Source: Thermococcus sp.
GTDB taxonomy: Archaea; Methanobacteriota_B; Thermococci; Thermococcales; Thermococcaceae
Length of the DNA: 5,471 bases
Assembly: GCA_021160985.1 (NCBI GenBank)
Contig: JAGHBN010000038.1
Span: forward strand, 1 to 5,471
Direction: 5' to 3'
Each line of letters opens with the position of its first letter. Positions within the stretch are counted from its first letter, which is position 1. The notes beneath the pieces were generated by a model, which had not been told where the DNA came from, made no database searches, and saw only the letters and a program-made list of their open reading frames with translations. Shown one piece after another: positions 1 through 4,271 of this stretch. A program made the position numbers and the translations under genes.

Positions 1-433
1 CAAGATGGTTGAAGTCGGCCACAAGGACGTCGTTTACAGGAAGGCAGTTGCAAAGGGCAGGATAAGCCTGAAGCCGGAGACGATAAAGCTCATCAAAGAG
101 GGGAAGACCAAGAAAGGCAACGTCATAGCCACGGCCCAGATTGCGGGAATTCTGGCGGTAAAGAAGACGCCGGAGCTGATACCCCTTTGCCACCCGATAC
201 CCCTAACGGGAGTCGACATCTCATTTGAGTTCGGCGAGGACTACATAGAGGCCACCTGCGAGGTTCGGGCCCACTACAAGACCGGCGTCGAGATGGAGGC
301 GCTGACCGGAGTCACAGTGGCCCTGCTGACGATTTGGGACATGGTGAAGGCCGTCGAGAAGGACGAGAACGGGCAGTACCCCTTCACGAGGATTGAGGAC
401 GTTCACGTGCTCGAGAAGGTGAAAAAAGGATAA
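1..433 (+). CDS. moaC: Cyclic pyranopterin monophosphate synthase MoaC, 5' partial
   Basis: MoaC acts with the radical-SAM enzyme MoaA to turn GTP into cyclic pyranopterin monophosphate, the first intermediate of the molybdenum/tungsten cofactor; Thermococcales need it mainly for tungsten enzymes. Numbering from the Met at position 5, the family signatures are clear: GKTKKGNVIATAQIAGI at 33-49, the active-site PLCHP at 60-64, KTGVEMEAL at 92-100 and the WDMVKAVEKD helix at 111-120, whose Asp112 and Lys115 match catalytic residues of bacterial MoaC. The frame stays open to the left edge (an AAG codon precedes the Met), and MoaC proteins are normally about 150-160 residues with an N-terminal segment before this Met. 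The true start therefore lies outside the window and this Met is internal. The TAA stop at 431-433 is 2 bp from the end of the convergent gene. Nothing in the visible part is abnormal. Confidence 0.95.
   Translation, partial: KMVEVGHKDVVYRKAVAKGRISLKPETIKLIKEGKTKKGNVIATAQIAGILAVKKTPELIPLCHPIPLTGVDISFEFGEDYIEATCEVRAHYKTGVEMEALTGVTVALLTIWDMVKAVEKDENGQYPFTRIEDVHVLEKVKKG
422..427 (-). terminator. Candidate oligo-T terminator for the minus-strand membrane gene
   Basis: Six consecutive A on the plus strand read as TTTTTT on the minus strand, starting 8 nt past the TGA stop of the minus-strand gene and lying inside the last codons of moaC. Archaeal RNA polymerase terminates at runs of about five or more T without a hairpin. 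The position fits, but a run of lysine codons could give the same bases by chance. Confidence 0.35.
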
Positions 434-435
434 GT

Positions 436-945
436 TCATTCCTTACAGTATCCAAGGATGGAGTACTCCATCACCTTTGAAAGGTCGGTGAGGAGGAAAC
501 CAAGAAGGAACAGCAGGGTGGTTCCGAGAGGGTACTCCTCAAAGTACTTCCAGACCAGCCACCACACGGCTCCCCATATGATGACAAGGGGCGCTTCCAT
601 GAGAAGCAGGGACCTCCTTGAAGCCTCTTTGAGGAGGAAGCGCCTGAGTCCGCTTTCGTCACGGGCTATGTAGCGTTCTGCACTTGGCCATTTCTTTTCA
701 TCGAGCCGTTCGGTGTGTCTTGCCAGAAAGAGCCTGCCTTTTGGAAACTTCAGCACGTAGATGTAATCCCCGTAGCTCGAGGCCAGAAATGATTCTATGG
801 TGAGCTCGGTGTCGATATCTTCCCGAAGTTCCAGGACGTGGGCGCCTCTCCGGCGGAACCCCTCAACTATATTCTCTGGCCTGAACTTGCCCATGTTGAA
901 GACCCTGATGCGGTATCTCGGGCTGAGGAGCCTCTCCAATATCAT
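436..945 (-). CDS. Unrecognised protein with two C-terminal membrane segments (169 aa)
   Basis: I do not recognise this family. Residues 1 to about 111 are soluble, charged and Arg-rich, with alternating hydrophobic stretches such as DYIYVLKF near 60-67 that suggest a small alpha/beta domain. Two hydrophobic segments follow: about 113-134 (LLLMEAPLVIIWGAVWWLVW) and about 141-156 (GTTLLFLLGFLL), joined by a short loop with KYFEEYP. This predicts a membrane hairpin with the N-terminal domain probably cytoplasmic, judging from the Arg/Lys-rich sequence just before the first segment. The ATG at 945 is chosen because GGTGA at 955-951 sits 5 nt upstream. An in-frame GTG at 954 would lie inside that ribosome binding site. 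The gene is transcribed alone, divergent from the MutS-like gene and convergent with moaC. It is a full-length, unbroken frame, so probably real; function unknown. Confidence 0.8.
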   Translation of the reverse strand: MILERLLSPRYRIRVFNMGKFRPENIVEGFRRRGAHVLELREDIDTELTIESFLASSYGDYIYVLKFPKGRLFLARHTERLDEKKWPSAERYIARDESGLRRFLLKEASRRSLLLMEAPLVIIWGAVWWLVWKYFEEYPLGTTLLFLLGFLLTDLSKVMEYSILGYCKE

Positions 946-949
946 CCAT

Positions 950-956
950 CTCACCC
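950..956 (-). promoter_or_regulatory. Ribosome binding site deciding the start of the membrane gene
   Basis: On the minus strand GGGTGAG is followed by 4 nt and ATG at 945. GGTGA is the usual Thermococcales Shine-Dalgarno core. It favours the ATG at 945 over the GTG at 954, which overlaps it. Confidence 0.65.
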
Positions 957-988
957 ATACTTATTGTTTGTGCATTACGTCATAGACC

Positions 989-998
989 TATAAAATTT
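989..998 (-). promoter_or_regulatory. TATA-box promoter of the minus-strand membrane gene
   Basis: On the minus strand this reads AAATTTTATA, close to the archaeal BRE/TATA pattern. About 25 nt downstream the start of transcription would fall near 967, leaving a leader of about 20 nt that contains the GGTGA site. The spacing to the chosen ATG is therefore normal. The same AT block read on the plus strand (TATAAAA) is too far from the MutS-like start to be its obvious promoter. Confidence 0.5.
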
Positions 999-1018
999 GC
1001 CGTCTTTGCGCTTCAGGT

Positions 1019-1030
1019 AACTTTTTTAGA
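1019..1030 (+). promoter_or_regulatory. Candidate TATA box for the MutS-like gene, implying a leaderless mRNA
   Basis: AACTTTTTTAGA lies with its T-rich core (1022-1029) centred about 26 nt before the ATG at 1052. That is the archaeal distance from TATA box to transcription start, so transcription would begin at or next to the start codon. This fits the absence of any GGTGA-like site between 1031 and 1051. The match to the TATA consensus is only fair. Confidence 0.4.
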
Positions 1031-1051
1031 CCTTTGTATATTCTTTTAGCG

Positions 1052-2782
1052 ATGACGCTCAAGCTTAACCCCGAGGCTAAAGCGATATACCGCTCAATCA
1101 GGGAGGAAGTAAAGAGGCGGTTAGTCCTCCCTGGCAGTGAGGCCCTTCTCAGGAGGTTTGAGCCCACCTCCGACGGAGAGGAGATTCTCCGCAGGCAGGA
1201 GTATTTACGAAAAAACCTCCCCCGGATTAAGCCTGAGCTGAGGGAGCAGATACCTAAAGTCAGGCCGGTAAAGTTCAGGCGCGACTTCCTTCACGACAGG
1301 ATTCTAATAGTTGACGAAAGCGAGCTCGAAAGGGCCCAAAGTCTAGGGCTTTGCGAGGTCTCGACGGATCCAGAGGGCAGCGAGGAATATCCCCTCGTCC
1401 TCAGCACCGTCGGCTACGGGATTGAGGTCGAGCTGACGCCGTCCCAGATAGCCCCGGAGCTATATATCATGCCCCTGTGGGAAAACCGGGAGACGCTTGA
1501 GGCCCTCTCCAGAATCGGCGAACTGATGGGTGAGGGGAGCGTCGCCGAGGAGATACTCCGCAAGTTGGAGGGTCTGAAGGAAGTCATGGAAAAGCGGAAG
1601 CTTCTCGACGGCTTAGAGGAGCTGGTTGCTGAGAAAGAGTGCAAGCTTAACGAAGAGATAGCAGAGAAGCTTGAGAAGTTCAGCCTGACGCTGAGCGGGA
1701 AGGATCTGCTCGATTTCCTCGGGGAGCTCAAGGCCGGAAACTACGAGGCCATATTCAGGCACTTCGGCGAGGTCGAGGGCGAGATTCTGGACTTGATAAA
1801 CAAGACGGAGAACGAGCTGAGCAAAAAGTTTGGCATCACCGTTGAGCTTTTCTCCAGGGAGGAGCTTTACCCCGTGGCTGTCCCGCCGGAGAAAATAGAG
1901 ATGCTCCGTACCGAGCTTGAAAGGGAGCTCAAGGTCGAGCTGTACATCAGGAGTAGAGAGGTTCTTGAGAGAATCATGCCCCTCCTATCCAGGCTCAGGG
2001 AAGAGCTCGGCCGCGTCCAGGAGCTTGACTTTCTGCTGGCAGTTAAGGAGCTTATGGAGGGCTTTTCCTTCCCAGAACTCTGGGAGGGCGGGGTAGCGTT
2101 CGTGAACGGGCAGCATCTCTTCATAGAAAACCCCCAGCCGGTCAGCTATGTCGTCGGGAAAAAGCCGGCTGAATTCCCCGTCCCCGGAGCTGAGAAGGTA
2201 CGCGACGAGAGGGTGGTCATCCTTACCGGTGCCAACAGCGGTGGAAAGACCAGCCTCCTGGAGCTAATCACGCAGATAACCCTCCTTGCCCACATGGGGT
2301 TCCCCGTCCCGGCTGAGATGGCCTGGGTCGAGCCGCTTGACGAGCTGTTCTTCTTCAGGCGGAAGAGGAGCGTCTACGGTGCCGGCGCCTTCGAGACTGC
2401 CCTCAGGTCGTTTGTCAGGGCCCTCCGCGGGAAGAGCAGAAAACTCATTCTCATAGACGAGTTCGAGGCCATCACCGAGCCCGGTGCGGCAGTTAAGATA
2501 ATCGGCGAGCTCCTCAAAGTGGCCCACGAAAAGGGCTTCTACGTCGTCATAGTCTCCCACCTGGGTGAAGACCTCAGGGAAGAGCTTCCCTTCGCGAGAG
2601 TGGATGGGATAGAGGCCAAGGGGCTGGACGAGGGGCTCAACCTCATCGTTGACAGGCAACCGGTCTTCGGGAAGCTCGGAAGGAGCACGCCGGAGCTCAT
2701 AGTCGAGCGCCTTGCAAAGAAGAGACGTGGAAAGGAGAAGGAGATTTTTGAGAGGGTGTTGAGGGCGTTCAGGGAAGAGTGA
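1052..2782 (+). CDS. MutS/MutS2-type DNA-binding ATPase lacking Smr and mismatch-binding domains (576 aa)
   Basis: The C-terminal third is a MutS-family ABC-type ATPase. It has Walker A GANSGGKTS at 393-401, the family-typical SVYGAGAFETALRSF helix at 440-454 (equivalent to the S-x-F-x-x-M/L segment of MutS2), Walker B LILIDEFEAITEPGAA at 465-480 (compare DELGAGTDPxEGAA in MutS2) and an H-loop SHL at 502-504. A GKLGRSTPELIVERL segment at 541-555 resembles the end of the MutS2 ATPase domain. Residues about 140-340 are rich in Glu, Lys and Leu and are predicted helical, like the core/clamp levers of MutS. There is no N-terminal Phe-x-Glu mismatch-recognition domain, and no Smr nuclease domain follows the ATPase. 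A role in DNA repair or recombination is inferred; archaeal MutS2-like proteins are not established mismatch-repair proteins. The ATG at 1052 replaces an upstream TTG at 1034 because of promoter position; no ribosome binding site is visible. Confidence 0.88.
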   Translation: MTLKLNPEAKAIYRSIREEVKRRLVLPGSEALLRRFEPTSDGEEILRRQEYLRKNLPRIKPELREQIPKVRPVKFRRDFLHDRILIVDESELERAQSLGLCEVSTDPEGSEEYPLVLSTVGYGIEVELTPSQIAPELYIMPLWENRETLEALSRIGELMGEGSVAEEILRKLEGLKEVMEKRKLLDGLEELVAEKECKLNEEIAEKLEKFSLTLSGKDLLDFLGELKAGNYEAIFRHFGEVEGEILDLINKTENELSKKFGITVELFSREELYPVAVPPEKIEMLRTELERELKVELYIRSREVLERIMPLLSRLREELGRVQELDFLLAVKELMEGFSFPELWEGGVAFVNGQHLFIENPQPVSYVVGKKPAEFPVPGAEKVRDERVVILTGANSGGKTSLLELITQITLLAHMGFPVPAEMAWVEPLDELFFFRRKRSVYGAGAFETALRSFVRALRGKSRKLILIDEFEAITEPGAAVKIIGELLKVAHEKGFYVVIVSHLGEDLREELPFARVDGIEAKGLDEGLNLIVDRQPVFGKLGRSTPELIVERLAKKRRGKEKEIFERVLRAFREE

Positions 2783-2802
2783 TTTCCACTTTGTCCCTGT
2801 AT

Positions 2803-2807
2803 GGTGA
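2803..2807 (+). promoter_or_regulatory. Ribosome binding site in front of the ATPase-remnant ORF
   Basis: GGTGA, then four bases, then ATG at 2812. The spacing is ideal for a Thermococcales Shine-Dalgarno site, which is unexpected for a dead fragment. It lies 20 nt after the MutS-like stop codon, so translation from the same mRNA is possible. Confidence 0.4.
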
Positions 2808-2811
2808 CGAA

Positions 2812-3108
2812 ATGCATGCATATCGTCCTCACACGGGAACGATATTTATAGCCAGAAAAGGCTTTAACGTTCATTTGGGTGCCTTGAGGGAGGAGTTCTT
2901 TGTGAACCATGTTAAGTGGGTCTCCCAAATGTGCTACCTGAAGGGGAAACGGGGAGAGAAAACTGCGGACTTTAAAGTGGGGGACTGGATAATAGAAGTT
3001 GGTGGAGAGAAGAAAAGAAGATATCAGCGGCCGGATTATATAGCCGTGGATGGACTGCTGACTGGAAGCGGCAGAATCCCGCTTTTCCTTTTCGGCCTGA
3101 TTTACTAA
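2812..3108 (+). pseudogene. C-terminal remnant of a DUF4143-type AAA+ ATPase (98-aa ORF)
   Basis: From about residue 19 to the end the ORF follows the C-terminal end of the large Thermococcales AAA+ ATPases with a DUF4143-like domain. It shows GALREEFFVNHV at 23-34 (usual form G-T-L-R-E-x-F-F-V-N-Q), ADFKVGDWIIEVGG at 52-65 and the ending RIPLFLFGLIY at 88-98 (usual form IPLWLFGFLY). Intact members are several hundred residues with Walker A/B motifs; none of that is present, so about 75-80 percent of the gene is missing. Residues 1 to about 18 do not look like the family. The frame has no stop, and ATG 2812 has GGTGA 4 nt upstream (2803-2807), so a short protein could still be made. An alternative GTG at 2779 overlaps the MutS-like stop as GTGA. 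Such ATPases are often multi-copy and variable between strains. Family assignment is from remembered sequence, not a search. Confidence 0.65.
2842..2850 (+). promoter_or_regulatory. TATA-like sequence inside the start of the remnant ORF
   Basis: ATATTTATA matches the archaeal TATA core well, and a transcript would start near 2873. The next in-frame candidates are weak (TTG at 2875, GTG at 2902), and neither has a good ribosome binding site. It may be the surviving promoter of the deleted ATPase gene, or chance in an AT-rich patch. Confidence 0.25.
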
Positions 3109-3110
3109 GC

Positions 3111-3779
3111 CTACCTAATCCAGCTCCGCTCCCTGTATCTGCCGCGGCTCTCGATTTCTTCTATCTTCGCCCTGATTTCTTCTGACTTTTCCCTGCCCCT
3201 GACCTCGGCGTAACCCTCCAAGACAGCTTCAAAGCCCTTTTCGAACCAGGTGTAGTGCGTGCTCTCCATAGCGCGCTTGAGCAGGTGCAGGTCAACTCCC
3301 TGGGCCTCAAGTGTCGGATCAAAGTCTGCCAGGCCGAAGTCTATGAGGTAGACCTTTCCCTCCCTGAGTATCATGTTGCTCGTTGTCAGGTCGCCGTGGA
3401 CTATGCCCGCTTCGTGGAGCCTTCCAATCTGCCTCCCGACCTCGCGGCAGAGTTTCAAGCGCTCCTCCGTCTGGACCTTCTCTAAGAGCTCCTTCAGCCT
3501 CTCGCCCTTTATGAATTCCATGACGATGATCATGTCCCTGAGATTGACCTCGTAAACGTAGGGGCAGTTCACGCCGAACTCCTTGGCGCGGTGGAGAACC
3601 CTTGCCTCCCTGACGGTCCTCTCCTTTCTCAGCTTTTCATCTATCTCCTTTATCCTGTAGCGCTTTGGGATGCGGTGCTTTACAATCACTCTCTCGCCTG
3701 GAAGGAGATCCACTCCAAAGTACTCCTCAAAGTCCGCCAGGTAAATTTTTGCCTCAGCCCCCTGCTTTATCAGCTCCAT
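3111..3779 (-). CDS. bud32: Bud32 (PRPK-type) kinase/ATPase of the KEOPS complex
   Basis: Bud32 is the small atypical kinase of KEOPS, which adds threonylcarbamoyl to A37 of ANN-decoding tRNAs (t6A); in the complex it works as an ATPase next to Kae1. The 222 residues are normal for a stand-alone archaeal Bud32. Visible motifs in order are the reduced P-loop QGAEAKIY at 6-13, the ATP-binding lysine in VIVKHRIPKRYR (Lys34), the alpha-C Glu in REAR at 57-60, the catalytic HGDLTTSN at 128-135 (Asp130, Asn135) and the metal-binding DFG at 147-149. The conserved basic RGR tail lies at 212-214, and the C-lobe is short, as expected for the family. No Kae1 domain is fused to it, unlike in Methanocaldococcus, and no kae1 lies in the window. 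The ATG at 3779 is preceded by GGTGA with 4-nt spacing. It is the second gene of an operon with the 103-residue gene and converges with the ATPase remnant, 2 bp apart. Confidence 0.95.
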   Translation of the reverse strand: MELIKQGAEAKIYLADFEEYFGVDLLPGERVIVKHRIPKRYRIKEIDEKLRKERTVREARVLHRAKEFGVNCPYVYEVNLRDMIIVMEFIKGERLKELLEKVQTEERLKLCREVGRQIGRLHEAGIVHGDLTTSNMILREGKVYLIDFGLADFDPTLEAQGVDLHLLKRAMESTHYTWFEKGFEAVLEGYAEVRGREKSEEIRAKIEEIESRGRYRERSWIR

Positions 3780-3783
3780 GAAC

Positions 3784-3788
3784 TCACC
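3784..3788 (-). promoter_or_regulatory. bud32 ribosome binding site containing the upstream stop codon
   Basis: On the minus strand GGGGTGAGTTC precedes the bud32 ATG. The TGA in GGTGA (3786-3784) is the stop codon of the upstream 103-residue gene. A ribosome finishing the first gene sits directly on the bud32 initiation site, a classic sign of translational coupling. Confidence 0.7.
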
Positions 3789-4095
3789 CCGCCTTCAGTG
3801 AAAGGTCTCCAATCAGCCGCTGGTAGTCCCTAACCGTGACCCTTATTTCCACGATGTTTTCCATTTTGATGACCAGAATTCCCTCGTTGTCCTTTACAAC
3901 CAGAAAGGCCTTATCAACGTTTCCATTGTTTAGAATCCGGCGCGCATATTGGAGCCTTTTGGCGTCAGAATCAAGCATATCATCCAGAATGGAAACGGAG
4001 TTTTGAACGTCTACGCTCACGATGTTATATCTCTCTATTGTACCAAAAATGCTCAGCGCTTTCTCCGTGTCAAGAGGGTACACTACGGGTTCCAT
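3784..4095 (-). CDS. Unrecognised 103-aa protein upstream of and coupled to bud32
   Basis: I do not recognise the family. It is a small, soluble-looking protein without a signal peptide, membrane segment or Cys/His metal motif. The pattern suggests a mixed alpha/beta fold: strand-like IVSVDVQNSVSIL at 25-37, a helix with DSDAKRLQYARRIL at 42-55, then alternating strands AFLVVKD at 63-69, GILVIKM at 72-78 and VEIRVTV at 82-88, with a C-terminal helix. The ATG at 4095 is chosen because GGTGA at 4105-4101 lies 5 nt upstream; a GTG at 4104 would overlap it. Its stop is embedded in the bud32 ribosome binding site, so the two are almost certainly co-transcribed and translationally coupled. That makes a link to KEOPS or t6A conceivable, but it does not visibly resemble Pcc1 (about 80 aa, KH-like) or Cgi121 (about 150 aa), and co-transcription alone is weak evidence. 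Confidence 0.8.
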   Translation of the reverse strand: MEPVVYPLDTEKALSIFGTIERYNIVSVDVQNSVSILDDMLDSDAKRLQYARRILNNGNVDKAFLVVKDNEGILVIKMENIVEIRVTVRDYQRLIGDLSLKAG

Positions 4096-4100
4096 CACTT

Positions 4101-4105
4101 TCACC
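4101..4105 (-). promoter_or_regulatory. Ribosome binding site deciding the start of the 103-aa gene
   Basis: GGTGA on the minus strand, 5 nt before ATG at 4095. It overlaps the alternative GTG start at 4104, so the shorter protein is preferred. Confidence 0.6.
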
Positions 4106-4167
4106 AGCGGGGCTTGGTCATCAAGGTTTTAGCCTTTTCCTCCGCACTTTCAGCCGGTTTCTGTCTA

Positions 4168-4207
4168 TTGTTCAAATTTGTCTGTATTTTTTGAAATTTC
4201 TGAACAA
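4168..4207. repeat. Inverted repeat TTGTTCA ... TGAACAA in the divergent promoter region
   Basis: TTGTTCA at 4168-4174 and its exact reverse complement TGAACAA at 4201-4207 are separated by 26 AT-rich bases. An imperfect inner extension (AAATTT at 4174-4179 and 4194-4199) is present. The outer right arm overlaps the A-rich BRE of the thermosome promoter. It could be two half-sites for a regulator of either divergent gene, or a coincidence in AT-rich DNA. Confidence 0.3.
4183..4192 (-). promoter_or_regulatory. Weak candidate TATA element for the 103-aa gene/bud32 operon
   Basis: The minus strand reads AAAAAATACA here. Transcription would begin near 4160 and leave a leader of about 65 nt before ATG 4095. 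The match is poor and no better TATA box is obvious between 4105 and 4210, so this placement is tentative. Confidence 0.2.
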
Positions 4208-4220
4208 AAACCTTTTATAG
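4206..4220 (+). promoter_or_regulatory. Strong BRE/TATA promoter of the thermosome gene
   Basis: AAAAACCTTTTATAG combines an A-rich purine BRE (4206-4212) with a TATA box TTTTATAG (4213-4220), a near-ideal Thermococcales core promoter. The start of transcription is expected near 4242, giving a leader of about 30 nt with the AGGAGG site. A strong promoter suits an abundant chaperonin. Confidence 0.75.
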
Positions 4221-4237
4221 AACGCTGACGAAGCGTT
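4221..4237. promoter_or_regulatory. Palindrome beside the thermosome TATA box, candidate operator
   Basis: AACGCT-GACGA-AGCGTT is a perfect 6-bp inverted repeat with a 5-bp spacer, starting immediately after the TATA box and ending about 5 bp before the expected transcription start. TTT (4213-4215) and AAA (4243-4245) extend the symmetry after non-matching bases. A repressor bound here would block polymerase. The Thermococcales heat-shock repressor Phr binds at this kind of position in heat-inducible promoters, but I could not confirm a match to its consensus. Confidence 0.45.
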
Positions 4238-4257
4238 TGTGCAAAAAGCAACTTGAT

Positions 4258-4263
4258 AGGAGG
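4258..4263 (+). promoter_or_regulatory. Consensus ribosome binding site of the thermosome gene
   Basis: AGGAGG lies 8 nt before ATG 4272. An out-of-frame ATG at 4265 is only 1 nt from it, too close to be used, so 4272 is the start. Confidence 0.7.
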
Positions 4264-4271
4264 AATGTCAA

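Noticed and set aside
577..644. C/D-box guide RNA (ATGATGA at 577-583 and CTGA near 643)
   Set aside because: No D' or C' box at proper spacing and no terminal stem; the bases lie in a coding region.
946..954. GTG start for the membrane gene
   Set aside because: It lies inside the GGTGA site that serves ATG 945.
1034..1051. TTG start adding six residues to the MutS-like protein
   Set aside because: No ribosome binding site; the stretch overlaps the promoter-to-start interval. ATG 1052 fits better.
2812..2821. Self-complementary ATGCATGCAT at the start of the ATPase remnant
   Set aside because: A ten-base palindrome of simple alternating sequence with no flanking symmetry; too weak to call an operator or an insertion target.
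4096..4104. GTG start for the 103-residue gene
   Set aside because: It overlaps the GGTGA ribosome site of ATG 4095.
3949..4194. 81-codon plus-strand frame across the 103-residue gene and its upstream region
   Set aside because: No ribosome site, no promoter and unlikely composition; it is the antisense shadow of the minus-strand gene.
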